Part shown: in pieces, positions 28,889 through 37,937 of the stretch | Numbering within the stretch: position 1 is the stretch's first letter | Layout: each line of letters opens with the position of its first letter | DNA from: Alkalicaulis satelles | GTDB lineage: Bacteria; Pseudomonadota; Alphaproteobacteria; Caulobacterales; Maricaulaceae | Direction: 5' to 3' | Length of the DNA stretch: 64,000 nucleotides | Assembly (NCBI RefSeq): GCF_008630495.1 | Contig: NZ_VWOJ01000002.1 | Location: 449,001 to 513,000, forward strand | Notes under the pieces: generated by a model | What the model was told of the DNA's origin: nothing | The model's database searches: none | The model's input: only the letters and a program-made list of their open reading frames with translations | Position numbers and translations under genes: made by a program

Positions 28889-29212
28889 TGCCAAAACCTG
28901 ATCTCTTTCGGGCGGGTGTGAATGTCCGGACTGCAGCGGCGCCAGGGCGCCCGCGCTGAGCTTCAAGGCTACAACAGCTCACTGGCCGCCGCGCCGCTTG
29001 CATAAATGTCTGGGCCTTAACTGTCAGATGCGGGCGATCCGCCTCAAATACCGGAGCAGCCCCTGATCCGGTCCGCACCGCGTGTCTGACGGATCGCACC
29101 CTAGCCACATCCGCATGGTGATTCCAAGGCTTTTTTACATGGTCAGGCCAAGCGACGGCCCGTCCCGCAAACTGTTGGCGCCCCACCGGGCAAGTGGAGG
29201 CGGGCCGGATGA
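28889..29212. other. 324-bp gap with no recognised gene
   Basis: No open frame with coding character, tRNA or convincing hairpin-plus-T terminator was seen. A run of six T at about 29130 on the plus strand lacks a stem. It must contain the promoter of the DUF4167 gene on the minus strand, but no good -35/-10 pair stands out. Confidence 0.4.
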
Positions 29213-29638
29213 TCAGCGATACAGGCTGAAACCTTCGTGCAGACTGGCGGCGCAGCGCGCCTCACCGGCCGCATCACACTGCACGATGATCCAGTCCCCG
29301 GCCTCAATCGTGAAACCGGTTAGCGCAGGGACCGGACGAAGGCCTGAATGGCTGCGGCCCGCGCCGCTTTCCCGCACATGGATTTTGTAGACGCCCGCAG
29401 GCAGCGGCAGGGTCTGGCTCGACTGCAAGGCGTTTCGAGGATCCGGCGCGCCCAGCTTATGCACGATCACCCAGCGGCCGTCCGCGCCCCGCCTGGATAT
29501 CCAGTACCGGGGCTCAGCCTCTCGGAAAGGAATCTGGAAACGCCTGTGATCACCGGCCAGAGGCGTATACTCAAAACGGACCGCTGCGCCCGTCTCCAGG
29601 CCCAGGGCCATCGCCGCCATTCCGGCCATCAGGACCAT
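29213..29638 (-). CDS. Hypothetical exported protein
   Basis: A 141-aa protein with an N-terminal hydrophobic signal-like stretch (residues 1-16) and a beta-rich body (VRFEYTPLAG, GRWVIVHKLG, AGVYKIHVRESG, DWIIVQCDAAG) with a Cys pair (about residues 124 and 131) that could form a disulfide. No family recognised. Coding character and the isolated signal peptide support a real gene, but the evidence is modest. Confidence 0.5.
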   Translation of the reverse strand: MVLMAGMAAMALGLETGAAVRFEYTPLAGDHRRFQIPFREAEPRYWISRRGADGRWVIVHKLGAPDPRNALQSSQTLPLPAGVYKIHVRESGAGRSHSGLRPVPALTGFTIEAGDWIIVQCDAAGEARCAASLHEGFSLYR

Positions 29639-29712
29639 GCGGGCCTCTGCTTGCTGACAGCGCCAAAAACTCTTGGCTTACCGGGCGATCATAGCCCTGA
29701 CCGGCCGGATTT

Positions 29713-30594
29713 TCAATCCTGAGGCGTGCCTTGCGCCCCCTCAAAGCCGAACACCAGCGCCCGGCCGCGCCCGGCCAGATCACGGCGCAACTGCGCCTTC
29801 GCCGCGCCCGCCGCACTGGCCAGCGCCAGCGCCGCCTCGCCCTGGTCATAGCCGATCTCGAAAACCCCGCTTCCGCCCGGCTTGAGGAGGCGGCGGGCCT
29901 CGGCCAACAGATGAGGATAGGGCGCCAGCCCGTCCGGCCCGCCGTCGAGCGCCAGGCGCGGCTCGTGATCGCGCACTTCGGGCTCGAGCGTGTCGATCAC
30001 CGCGCTGGCGATATAGGGCGGGTTGGACACCACCAGATCAAACGGTCCGTCCACGCCGTCCGCCCAGCTGGTTTCGATGAAGGTGATGCGCTCTGAAAGG
30101 CGGTTATGCGCCGCGTTATTCCGCGCTACGGCGAGGGCGGCCGCGGAGATATCCGTCGCCACGGCCCGCGCGCTGGGCAATTCGCTTAGCAGCGCCAGCG
30201 CAATCGCGCCCGAGCCCGTGGCGATGTCGAGAATTTCCAGCGGGGCCGAGCGGTCGGGTACGGCCGCCAGCGCCGCCTCGACAACGGTTTCGGTGTCGGG
30301 GCGCGGGGTGAGGACATCGCGGGTGACGATCAGGTCCAGCGTCCAGAAGCCCACGGAGCCGACGATGTGGGACAGCGGCTCGCGCGCCGCGCGCCGGGTG
30401 ATGAGGGCGGCGAAGGCGTCGGCAAGGGCGGGCTCAACCGCCTCGCTCTTGCGCGCCATAAGCGCGGCGGGGCCCAGCCCGCTGGCCGCCTCCAGCAGGC
30501 GGCGCGCATCGCTCTGGGCATCCTCGCCCAGACCGGCGGCGCGCAAGGCTGCGGCGCCCTCGCGCAGGAGATCACGCCAGCTGGGCGCGCTCAC
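29713..30594 (-). CDS. prmC: Peptide chain release factor N5-glutamine methyltransferase
   Basis: Methylates the Gln of the GGQ motif of release factors. The 293-aa protein has the SAM-binding [15 protein letters not shown] (residues 121-135) and the diagnostic NPPY at 191-194. Its ATG overlaps the stop of prfA by 4 bases (ATGA), so enzyme and substrate are translationally coupled, the standard bacterial arrangement. Confidence 0.95.
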   Translation of the reverse strand: MSAPSWRDLLREGAAALRAAGLGEDAQSDARRLLEAASGLGPAALMARKSEAVEPALADAFAALITRRAAREPLSHIVGSVGFWTLDLIVTRDVLTPRPDTETVVEAALAAVPDRSAPLEILDIATGSGAIALALLSELPSARAVATDISAAALAVARNNAAHNRLSERITFIETSWADGVDGPFDLVVSNPPYIASAVIDTLEPEVRDHEPRLALDGGPDGLAPYPHLLAEARRLLKPGGSGVFEIGYDQGEAALALASAAGAAKAQLRRDLAGRGRALVFGFEGAQGTPQD

Positions 30595-31664
30595 GCCTGT
30601 TCCATGGCCGCCAGGCGCGCGGCCTGGTCTTCGGCCAGAAGCGCGTCGATCACCTCGTCCAGCGCATCGCCGGAGAGGATTTCGCTGAGCTTGTAGAGGG
30701 TCAGATTGATGCGGTGATCGCTGACCCGGCCTTGCGGGAAATTATAGGTGCGGATGCGCTCGGAGCGGTCGCCGGAGCCGACCTGGCCCTTGCGCTCGGC
30801 GGCGCGGGCGGCGTCGCGCTCGGCGCGCTCCTTGTCATACAGGCGCGTCTTGAGCACCTGCATGGCGATGGCGCGGTTCTGATGCTGGGATTTTTCCTGG
30901 CTGATCACCACGATCCCGGTGGGGATATGGGTCATGCGCACCGCCGAATCGGTCTTGTTGACGTGCTGACCGCCCGCGCCCGAGGCGCGCATGGTGTCGA
31001 TGCGGATATCCTCGTCACGGATGACGATATCGACCTCTTCGGGCGCCGGGAGCACCGCCACTGTCGCTGCCGAGGTGTGGATGCGCCCGCCGCTCTCGGT
31101 GACCGGCACGCGCTGGACCCGGTGCACGCCCGATTCGAATTTCATGCGCCCGAACACGCCCGCCCCGGCGATGCTGGCGATGATTTCCTTATAGCCGCCC
31201 ACTTCTGATTCGCTGGCGTCGATCACCTCCAGCCGCCAGCCCTTGTTCGAGGCGTAGCGCTGGTACATGGAGAACAGATCGCCCGCGAACAACGCCGCCT
31301 CGTCCCCGCCCGTGCCCGCGCGGATCTCCAGAATGATGGAGGCCTCGTCATCGCGGTCCTTGGGCAGGAGCAGCAGTTGCAGCTCGCGCTCCAGCGCCGG
31401 GATCAGCTTTTTGAGCCGCACCCGCTCTTCCTCGGCCAGCGCGCTCATATCCTTGTCCGAGCCGTCCTCCAGGATGGATTCGGCCTCCTCCATGTCCGCC
31501 CGGGCGGACTTGAGCGTGCGCGCCTTGTCGGCCACGCGCTTGAGCTCGGCATGCTCGCGCGACAGGCGCACGATCTCTTCGGGATCAGCGGACGCCGACA
31601 GGCGCGCCTCGACCTGGTCGAAGCGGTCAATCATCTGGTCCAGCTTGGCGGTCTGAATGCTCAT
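30591..31664 (-). CDS. prfA: Peptide chain release factor 1
   Basis: Recognises UAA and UAG stop codons and triggers peptide release. The 357-aa protein has the codon-recognition tripeptide P-x-T as PVT (residues 187-189) and the catalytic GGQ at 231-233 in [15 protein letters not shown]. PrmC, which methylates this Gln, is encoded immediately downstream with a 4-base overlap. Confidence 0.96.
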   Translation of the reverse strand: MSIQTAKLDQMIDRFDQVEARLSASADPEEIVRLSREHAELKRVADKARTLKSARADMEEAESILEDGSDKDMSALAEEERVRLKKLIPALERELQLLLLPKDRDDEASIILEIRAGTGGDEAALFAGDLFSMYQRYASNKGWRLEVIDASESEVGGYKEIIASIAGAGVFGRMKFESGVHRVQRVPVTESGGRIHTSAATVAVLPAPEEVDIVIRDEDIRIDTMRASGAGGQHVNKTDSAVRMTHIPTGIVVISQEKSQHQNRAIAMQVLKTRLYDKERAERDAARAAERKGQVGSGDRSERIRTYNFPQGRVSDHRINLTLYKLSEILSGDALDEVIDALLAEDQAARLAAMEQA

Positions 31665-31755
31665 GGGCTCTCAGTTACGCCAGCGCGCCGTCCCGGAAAA
31701 GCCCTGTCCTGCGTGAGGGGCGCTTGGGATTCGCCCGCGCTCATGAGATGCTGGG

Positions 31756-32049
31756 ATGATGACGCATGACATGGAACAACGCCTGAGCGCCCTCAAGCCC
31801 TGGCTCCTCAGCCGGGGGGTGACGCGCGTGCGCGTGTTTGGCAGTCAGATGCGCGGAGAGGCAGGCCCGCATAGCGATATCGACCTGATCGTCGAATTCG
31901 CCCCCGGCCGCACGCCCGGCCTGTTCGAATTCTCAGGCCTGAAGCGCGAGCTGGAAGACAGGCTGGGCCTGCGCGTTGACCTGTTCACGCCCGACAGCCT
32001 GCATCCCGCCATGCGCGCAGCGATTGAGCGGGATGCTGTGGATGCATGA
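31756..32049 (+). CDS. mntA: MntA-type minimal nucleotidyltransferase antitoxin
   Basis: A 97-aa MNT-family protein with the GSx10DxD motif (Gly29-Ser30 to Asp41-x-Asp43, GSQMRGEAGPHSDIDL) and a third acidic residue Asp75. In HepT/MntA (type VII) systems it adds AMP to the toxin's tyrosine and so neutralises it. The 3' end overlaps the hepT start by 8 bases, the typical paired arrangement. Divergent from prfA across 91 bases. Confidence 0.88.
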   Translation: MMTHDMEQRLSALKPWLLSRGVTRVRVFGSQMRGEAGPHSDIDLIVEFAPGRTPGLFEFSGLKRELEDRLGLRVDLFTPDSLHPAMRAAIERDAVDA

Positions 32050-32413
32050 TCAAGACTGGCGCCCATTCATCGCCGACATGATCACCTATGGCCAGCATGC
32101 CCGCGCCCATGCCAATGGACTGGACGAAGCGGGCTTCAAGGCTGATCTGAAAACCCAGCACGCCGTCGCACGGTGCGTGGAAATCATCGGTGAGGCCGCC
32201 AAGCATGTTCCGGAAGCAGTGCGCGAACGAGCTCCCGATACGCCTTGGCGCGACATAATCGGCGCGCGCAATGTCCTGGCTCATGCCTATGCGCGCGTGG
32301 ATCCGGCTATTTTGTGGGCGTTGGTGAATCGGGAGCTTGCAGTTATGGAGCGCAGCCTGAGCGCGCTTCTGGACAAAGCCCCTAAACCTGATGCCGGCTC
32401 AGATTCGCGATGA
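32042..32413 (+). CDS. hepT: HepT-type HEPN RNase toxin (DUF86)
   Basis: A 123-aa HEPN-domain protein with the HepT motif R-x4-H-x-Y intact: Arg76, His81, Tyr83 in RNVLAHAY. The Tyr is the residue AMPylated by MntA. The ATG at 32042 lies within the end of mntA. The last 32 bases overlap the end of the convergent LOG gene. Known members cleave RNA; the target here is unknown. Confidence 0.88.
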   Translation: MHDQDWRPFIADMITYGQHARAHANGLDEAGFKADLKTQHAVARCVEIIGEAAKHVPEAVRERAPDTPWRDIIGARNVLAHAYARVDPAILWALVNRELAVMERSLSALLDKAPKPDAGSDSR

Positions 32414-32966
32414 CGCCGGGATGTTCATAGGCCGCCAGCCGGTCCATCAGGGCGTCGGGATCGGCGTGCTCGATCAGCATGGCGCGGTGGCGGCCCTCGA
32501 CGAATTGCTCGCTTTGCATGTGATCGAGGAAGGCCAGCAGCCTGTCATAATAGCCCCCTGCATTGAGCACGCCCACCGGCTTGGCGTGACGGCCCAGCTG
32601 GGACCAGGTCCAGACCTCGAACAGCTCTTCGAGCGTGCCCAGCCCGCCGGGCATGGCGATGAAGGCGTCCGCCTCGTCGGCCATCACCTGCTTGCGCTCA
32701 TGCATGGAGGCGACCACGCGCATGTCGCTGACCTGCCCGTGGGCGATCTCCTTGTGGAACAGGAAGCCGGGAATCACGCCCGTCACCATGCCGCCCGCAT
32801 CCAGGCAGGCGTCGGCGACCGCGCCCATCAGCCCGACCTGGCCGCCGCCATAGACCAGGCGCACCCCGCGCCGGGCCAGCGCTTCGCCCATGGCCCTGGC
32901 CGCTGCGAGATAGTCGCCGTTCGCGCCGGTGCTGGAGCCGCAATAAATGCATACCGAGGAGATCAT
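32382..32966 (-). CDS. LOG-family nucleoside 5'-monophosphate phosphoribohydrolase
   Basis: A 194-aa Rossmann-fold enzyme of the TIGR00730/LOG family that cleaves cytokinin-type or ordinary nucleoside monophosphates to base and ribose 5-phosphate. It has SVCIYCGSSTG at the N-terminus, VYGGGQVGLMG, and the signature PGGLGTLEE. Start ATG 32966 fits the family; a very long open frame runs further upstream antisense to nrdA but is not this protein. Its 3' end overlaps hepT. Confidence 0.9.
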   Translation of the reverse strand: MISSVCIYCGSSTGANGDYLAAARAMGEALARRGVRLVYGGGQVGLMGAVADACLDAGGMVTGVIPGFLFHKEIAHGQVSDMRVVASMHERKQVMADEADAFIAMPGGLGTLEELFEVWTWSQLGRHAKPVGVLNAGGYYDRLLAFLDHMQSEQFVEGRHRAMLIEHADPDALMDRLAAYEHPGVIANLSRHQV

Positions 32967-33083
32967 GATTGCGGTCTTAGCCCTCTGGCGGGGCGCCGCC
33001 AAGGGCGCAAAAACTTTCCACAGGAAAGGGCGCCTGAAACGCAGCGCGCGCTTCCTTAACGAGTCTGCGCGCGGGCGCGGGTC

Positions 33084-33103
33084 TGGTAAGGTTTCGTTTA
33101 CCA
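33084..33103. promoter_or_regulatory. Inverted repeat between LOG and nrdA genes
   Basis: TGGTAA and TTACCA form a 6-bp perfect dyad with an 8-base spacer (33084-33103), in an AT-richer stretch of the 312-bp divergent gap. Possible operator for the LOG gene or nrdA; no known regulator is matched. Confidence 0.35.
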
Positions 33104-33132
33104 AAAAGTTCGGGTTCGGACGGTTTGGGGCG

Positions 33133-33161
33133 TTGACGCCGGTGCGGTGGCTCAGCACTAT
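33133..33161 (+). promoter_or_regulatory. Likely nrdA promoter
   Basis: TTGACG at 33133-33138 and CACTAT at 33156-33161 with 17 bases between. The -10 overlaps the first NrdR box, as expected for repression. Confidence 0.5.
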
Positions 33162-33203
33162 ATGTTGCGGTCTCTCGGGGAGGCCGCACACAATGTATTG
33201 GAA
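33155..33203 (+). promoter_or_regulatory. Two NrdR boxes upstream of nrdA
   Basis: GCACTATATGTTGCGG (33155-33170) and ACACAATGTATTGGAA (33188-33203) each match 12 of 16 positions of the NrdR-box consensus ACACWATATATWGTGT. They are 33 bp apart, about three helical turns, the spacing usual for paired NrdR boxes. They suggest NrdR repression of nrdA when dNTP/ATP is high. Confidence 0.8.
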
Positions 33204-33278
33204 TTCTCCAGCAGCGCGCGGGCCTGCGCCCGCCGTGACAGGTCTCCTGCGCGCTGCAGATGACGGGAGCGTTTGACC

Positions 33279-35153
33279 ATGACGCCGTTCGACCACGCCC
33301 ATGCCGCCGCGCCGGACCAGAGGGCGCCGAGCCAGAAGGGCAAGCCCAAAGCGGTGAAGCTGCGCCTGGTGGATTCGGTCCAGACCGATCCCTCGCGCGA
33401 CGCGCTGCTCACCGAGTTCGGCAAGAAGACGCTGGTCGACCGCTATCTCCTGCCCGATGAATCCTATCAGGACATGTTTGCGCGCGTGGCGCGGGCCTAT
33501 GCCGACGATATGGCCCACGCCCAGCGGCTCTATGACTATATGTCGAAGCTCTGGTTCATGCCCGCCACGCCGGTCCTGTCCAATGGCGGCGCCGACCGGG
33601 GCCTGCCGATTTCCTGCTTCCTCAACTCGGTGGATGATTCGCTGGGCGATATCGTCAACACCTGGACCGAGAATGTCTGGCTGGCGTCCAATGGCGGGGG
33701 CATCGGCACCTATTGGGGCGGGGTGCGCTCCATCGGCGAGAAAGTCGGTCAGAACGGCCAGACCAGCGGCATCATCCCCTTCATCCGGGTGATGGATTCG
33801 CTCACGCTGGCGATTTCCCAGGGCTCGCTGCGCCGGGGCTCGGCGGCGGTGTATCTGGACATCCACCACCCCGAGATCGAGGAATTCCTGGAGATCCGCA
33901 AGCCCAGCGGCGATTTCAACCGCAAGAGCCTGAACCTGCATCACGGGCTCAACATCACCGACGCCTTCATGGAGGCGGTGCGCGCGGACGCAGAGTTCGA
34001 GCTGCGCTCGCCCAAGTCCGGCGAAGTGGTCAAGACCGTCAACGCCCGCAAGCTGTGGCAGAAAGTCCTGGAGCTGCGCCTGCAGACCGGCGAGCCCTAT
34101 ATCATCTTCTCCGACACGGTGAACAACGCCCTGCCGGTGCACCAGCGCAAGCTGGGGCTGAAGGTGCGCCAGTCCAATCTGTGCTCGGAAATCATGCTGG
34201 CCACGGGGCTGGACCATCTGGGCCGCGACCGCACGGCGGTGTGCTGCCTGTCCTCTGTGAACGCCGAGACCTATCTGGACTGGAAGGACGATCCCGACTT
34301 CATCGAGGACGTGTTCCGCTTCCTGGACAATGTGCTGCAGGACTTCATCGAGCGCGCGCCCAGCGAGATGGAGCGCGCGCGCTATTCGGCCTGGCGCGAG
34401 CGTTCGGTGGGGCTGGGGCTGATGGGCTTCCATTCCTTCCTGCAGAAAATGGGCGTGGCGTTTGAATCGCCTACGGCGGCGAGCTGGAACAAAAAACTGT
34501 TCAAGCATCTGCGCCAGCAGGCTGATCGCGCTTCGGTGAAGCTCGCCGAAGAGCGCGGCGCCTGTCCCGACGCCGCCGAGCAGGGCATCAAGGCGCGCTT
34601 CTCTCACAAGCTGGCCATTGCGCCCACCGCCTCGATCTCCATCATTTGCGGCGGCACCAGTGCGGGCATCGAGCCGATCCCGGCCAATGTCTACACCCAC
34701 AAGACCCTGTCAGGCTCCTTCACGGTGAAGAACCCCTTCCTGGAAGCCCTGCTGGAGGAAAAAGGCGAAAATCGCGGGCCCGTCTGGGCCAGCATTATCG
34801 AGCATGAAGGCTCGGTGCAGCATCTTGATTGCCTGGACGAGCACGAAAAAGCGCTGTTCAAGACCGCGTTTGAGCTCGACCAGCGCTGGGTGATCGAGCA
34901 CGCCGCCGACCGCACCCCCTATATCTGCCAGTCCCAGTCCCTCAACGTCTTCCTGCCCGGCGACGTCAATAAATGGGATTTGCACATGCTGCACTGGACC
35001 GCCTGGGAGAAGGGCGTGAAATCGCTCTATTATTGCCGCTCCAAATCGGTCCAGCGCGCCGCCTATGCTGGCGCGGGCGAGAAGTCGGAGATGGAGCGGG
35101 CCATGGAGCAGGCCGCGCCCACCAATTACGAGGAATGTCTGGGCTGTCAATAG
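33279..35153 (+). CDS. nrdA: Ribonucleoside-diphosphate reductase, class I alpha subunit
   Basis: Makes deoxyribonucleotides, with a separate radical-generating beta subunit that is not in the window. The 624-aa protein has the active-site set: N-x-C-x-E as Asn300, Cys302, Glu304 (SNLCSEIML), the redox cysteines Cys113 (ISCF) and Cys322/323 (VCCLSS), and the C-terminal CLGC shuttle pair at 620-623. The ~90-residue N-terminal ATP-cone of E. coli NrdA is absent, so overall activity control by dATP is probably missing. ATG 33279 has GGGAG 9 bases upstream; a TTG 6 bases earlier is too close to that site. Confidence 0.94.
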   Translation: MTPFDHAHAAAPDQRAPSQKGKPKAVKLRLVDSVQTDPSRDALLTEFGKKTLVDRYLLPDESYQDMFARVARAYADDMAHAQRLYDYMSKLWFMPATPVLSNGGADRGLPISCFLNSVDDSLGDIVNTWTENVWLASNGGGIGTYWGGVRSIGEKVGQNGQTSGIIPFIRVMDSLTLAISQGSLRRGSAAVYLDIHHPEIEEFLEIRKPSGDFNRKSLNLHHGLNITDAFMEAVRADAEFELRSPKSGEVVKTVNARKLWQKVLELRLQTGEPYIIFSDTVNNALPVHQRKLGLKVRQSNLCSEIMLATGLDHLGRDRTAVCCLSSVNAETYLDWKDDPDFIEDVFRFLDNVLQDFIERAPSEMERARYSAWRERSVGLGLMGFHSFLQKMGVAFESPTAASWNKKLFKHLRQQADRASVKLAEERGACPDAAEQGIKARFSHKLAIAPTASISIICGGTSAGIEPIPANVYTHKTLSGSFTVKNPFLEALLEEKGENRGPVWASIIEHEGSVQHLDCLDEHEKALFKTAFELDQRWVIEHAADRTPYICQSQSLNVFLPGDVNKWDLHMLHWTAWEKGVKSLYYCRSKSVQRAAYAGAGEKSEMERAMEQAAPTNYEECLGCQ

Positions 35154-35203
35154 GCCGGAGCTGACGGTTTCGGGATCTGACGGTTCCGGCAAGCCTTGCG
35201 AAC

Positions 35204-35238
35204 GCCCGTCCCGGCCCCGCCGGGGCGGGCTTCGTCTT
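35204..35238 (+). terminator. Probable terminator after nrdA
   Basis: A 12-bp stem with one G-U pair, GCCCGTCCCGGC with GCCGGGGCGGGC, 3-base loop, followed by TTCGTCTT. The T-tract is weak. Confidence 0.55.
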
Positions 35239-35313
35239 GCCGGGACCGGGCGTTCACGCACGGTTCAGACCGTGGCTGGCATGCTGCGCGCCAGAATTGG
35301 GGCGCAACCTGAA

Positions 35314-35329
35314 TTAAGAGTTGATTAAC
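35314..35329 (+). promoter_or_regulatory. CtrA-type binding site
   Basis: TTAAGAGTTGATTAAC is an exact match to TTAA-N7-TTAAC, the consensus for the cell-cycle regulator CtrA in Caulobacterales and relatives. It lies about 94 bases upstream of the outer-membrane protein gene at 35423 in an otherwise GC-rich region. Confidence 0.65.
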
Positions 35330-35422
35330 CAAAAACTTCCCGCGCCCCACTGCCTGCGGCTGTGATGCATGCTATATTCACACCGCTCACCGCCCGCCTG
35401 GCGGGCCAAGGGAGAGGCCGAT

Positions 35423-36346
35423 ATGGCGCAGATGCGCATCATCGCCGCCAGCCTTGCCGCCGCCTTCATGGCCGGCGCAGGCGCTCCCGCATGGGCCGGT
35501 CCCGGCGCCGCCGAAGCGCAGGCCGGCATGGACATGCGCCTGTCGGTGATCACGCCCTTGATGGAAGACTTGCGCGCCGCCACGCCACGCCCGCCCGGCG
35601 CTCAGCTGGAACTGGGTTCGGCCTCCCTCCGGTTTGACGCAGACATTCCCGATTTTTCAACCCGCCAGGACGAAACGCGTCCGGGGGCGTCGCGCCTGGC
35701 CAGCGCCATCCTCAGCGCCCGCGCGCCCGAGATCGCCCGCGACATGCTCAGCGGGTTCGAGGCGTCCGAGACCCTGATTTCGGCCACGCCTTCGGGCGGG
35801 CGGCTGACCCTGAGCCTGATGGATGCAGAGGCGCCCAGCGCCATGGTCCTGGCCTTCGGGCCGGACTTCGCCGAAGCGGCCGGCCGGGCCCTGACCGGCG
35901 AACGCGAGCGCCCGCGCCGCATGGCGCTGCGCTATGAAGGCGCATTTGATTCGACCGGTTCGGACGGGCTTGATTTCGGCCTGTCGCCGCGGGCCGGCGT
36001 CTCGTTTGGCGATTACGGCCCGGCCGCCCAGGCCGGCGCCACGGTGCGCCTGGGCCGCTTCATCGGCGAGGATGCCGGACAGTCGCGTCCGGCCTGGTGG
36101 CTGTTCGCCGGCGCCGACCGGCAGGCCCTGTTGTATGATCCCGGCGCCGGCTTCACCCGGCTGGGCGCCTTTACAGTGGCGCCTTACGCCCTGGTGGGCG
36201 ACGCCCAGGCGGGCGTGGCCATGCGGATGGGCGGCGCGGACCTGTCGCTGGCCTATATACGCCGCGAGACCAGCTATTCCCTGCCGGCCCAGTCCTGGGA
36301 CACCCAGGAAGGCTTCGCCGCCTTCTCCCTGACCCTGCGCCGCTAG
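35423..36346 (+). CDS. Outer-membrane beta-barrel protein, LpxR-like C-terminal half
   Basis: A 307-aa exported protein with a signal peptide (AASLAAAFMAGAGAPAWAG, residues 7-25). The second half alternates in barrel fashion (GRFIGEDAGQSRPAWWLFAGADRQALLYD, broken here, then AYIRRETSYS, and the terminal FAAFSLTLRR) and resembles the C-terminal part of LpxR/DUF2219 lipid A 3'-O-deacylases. The N-terminal catalytic segment of LpxR is not recognisable, so enzyme activity is doubtful. ATG 35423 follows AAGGGAGAGG. A CtrA-like site precedes it. Confidence 0.6.
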   Translation: MAQMRIIAASLAAAFMAGAGAPAWAGPGAAEAQAGMDMRLSVITPLMEDLRAATPRPPGAQLELGSASLRFDADIPDFSTRQDETRPGASRLASAILSARAPEIARDMLSGFEASETLISATPSGGRLTLSLMDAEAPSAMVLAFGPDFAEAAGRALTGERERPRRMALRYEGAFDSTGSDGLDFGLSPRAGVSFGDYGPAAQAGATVRLGRFIGEDAGQSRPAWWLFAGADRQALLYDPGAGFTRLGAFTVAPYALVGDAQAGVAMRMGGADLSLAYIRRETSYSLPAQSWDTQEGFAAFSLTLRR

Positions 36347-36373
36347 GCATGCCCCTGCCACAGAATTAAAGGG

Positions 36374-37441
36374 TTACGGCTCGCCCGACGGGTCGCGCGC
36401 ACGCCGCGGCGTGATCATGGGCGCGTCCCGGCGGCCGGCCTCGTCACGCTCCATCTGGCGCAGGATCGGGGACTGGGTGACCGCCTGACGGCGCGCCTCG
36501 GCCAGCTCGGCCATGATGCGCCGGATCTGGCCGGAGCCTGCGCCCAGCTGGGCCAGCTCGAACTCCAGCCGGTCCATATCTTCCAGAAAGCGCGGCGGGA
36601 CCGCACCGAAACCGGTCAGGCCGAAGCGGGCCAGATCAATCTCGCCGGCCGGGCCGTCCTCGGGGCAATCGCCCGCCTCGCGATTGGCGTCGGAGGAGGA
36701 CAGACAGAAGGAATCGCGCACCACCAGGCGTGAAGCGATGGCGCCTTGCACCATGCGGAACTCGTCCGGGTCGAGCCGGATCGCGACCTGGGCCATAAGC
36801 GCATCAATATCGATATCAGCCGCCTGCGCCGGCGCGGCGCCGGGCTCGGGAGGGGGGAGCTGGGTGGTGGCCACCGGCCTGTCAGGATCGCGCGGCAGGC
36901 TGAAAGGATCGGGTTCGTCACGCGGTTCGGACGCCGGGACGGGCGGCGCCTCATCGGGCGTGTCCGCGGGCTGAACAGGCCCGGTTTCGCGCAGCGCCTC
37001 GTCCGTTTCAGGCTGTGACGGCCCGGTTTCGGGCGGATCGGGCGCCGGCGCTTCAGGCTCTGGCTCGGGCGCGGGCTCTGGCTCCGGTTCCGGATCAGCC
37101 TCAGGCTCCGGCGCCGCGTCGTCTTCAGCTTCGGCTTCGGTTTCGGCCTCACCCACGCCTGCGCCGCGCCCCTCCCCGTCCGCCTCTCCGCCCGCGCCGG
37201 CCGCCTCGTCCAGGGGCGGTTCGAACAGGGGCGAGTCGCTCTCGGCGCCCTCGGCGACGAAGACGTAGAACGCCAGCGACGCGCCCGGCGCGCGCTCTGG
37301 CGGCGGATCGGTGACGGCGGCGGGCAGGGCGGCGAGCCCGGCCAGCGCCAGGGCGTGCAGGCTGACCGCCACGCCATACCCGGCCAGGCGCGGCGGCGTC
37401 AGGGCGCCCCGCGCGGACGAATGGGCCGGAAAGGACGCCAT
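36374..37441 (-). CDS. Membrane-anchored Pro/Glu-rich protein (TonB-like architecture)
   Basis: About 355 aa: an N-terminal transmembrane helix (VAVSLHALALAGLAALPAAV), a long acidic, proline-rich region (residues ~90-200) with EPEPEP-type repeats, and a C-terminal soluble part (IDIDALMAQVAIRLDPDEF, then a coiled-coil-like AELAEARRQ). This is the layout of periplasm-spanning energy transducers, but the TonB C-terminal fold is not evident. ATG 37441 is used; in-frame alternatives at GTG 37498 and TTG 37534 exist. It converges on the outer-membrane protein gene. Confidence 0.6.
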   Translation of the reverse strand: MASFPAHSSARGALTPPRLAGYGVAVSLHALALAGLAALPAAVTDPPPERAPGASLAFYVFVAEGAESDSPLFEPPLDEAAGAGGEADGEGRGAGVGEAETEAEAEDDAAPEPEADPEPEPEPAPEPEPEAPAPDPPETGPSQPETDEALRETGPVQPADTPDEAPPVPASEPRDEPDPFSLPRDPDRPVATTQLPPPEPGAAPAQAADIDIDALMAQVAIRLDPDEFRMVQGAIASRLVVRDSFCLSSSDANREAGDCPEDGPAGEIDLARFGLTGFGAVPPRFLEDMDRLEFELAQLGAGSGQIRRIMAELAEARRQAVTQSPILRQMERDEAGRRDAPMITPRRARDPSGEP

Positions 37442-37581
37442 GACGGGTTTGGGCGTCTCGCCGTCAGGCGGGCCGTCAGGGGGGGTGCGCGCGCTCACAA
37501 CCTCACAGATGGCCGAGGCGCGCGCCCGGTTCAAATAAATTCCCGGTCAGGGCGCAGCCGGGACGCCGGCCAGGCCCAGGC

Positions 37582-37737
37582 CTAGCGCTGGGCGCTGGCC
37601 ACGGTCTGGGCGCCGCTCACATAAAGCCCGCCAGACTGGCGCGGGCCGGCATGAAACACCCAGGCGGCGGCCAGGCAGCACAGGGCGGCGAGCACGAGGC
37701 TGCCCAGACCGGTGGCGTTGGCGGCGTTGCGGGTCAT
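37582..37737 (-). CDS. Small single-helix membrane protein
   Basis: A 51-aa protein (MTRNAANATGLGSLVLAALC at its start) with one membrane helix at about residues 10-30 and a short polar tail. ATG 37737 has a GGGAGA ribosome site at good spacing, which decides for this short form over a longer open frame. Function unknown. Confidence 0.5.
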   Translation of the reverse strand: MTRNAANATGLGSLVLAALCCLAAAWVFHAGPRQSGGLYVSGAQTVASAQR

Positions 37738-37937
37738 GTCCGTGTCTCCCGTACAGGCGGCGTTCAGCGAGATGAACGCCAGCTGAAGGCAGATTCGCCG
37801 CCGCGCAAGGCGGGCGCAGGGCCGGATTGGGGCGCAAGCAGGGTCAATCATGGCGCGATTGAGGCGCCGAGGCGGGATGCGCGCCGCGCCCGGGCCGGTC
37901 TAGACTAAGCGCCTGACAACCCTGATCAGGAGCGCCC

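Noticed and set aside
32967-34700. Long N-terminal extension of the LOG protein
   Set aside because: It is antisense to nrdA; the LOG family begins at the ATG at 32966.
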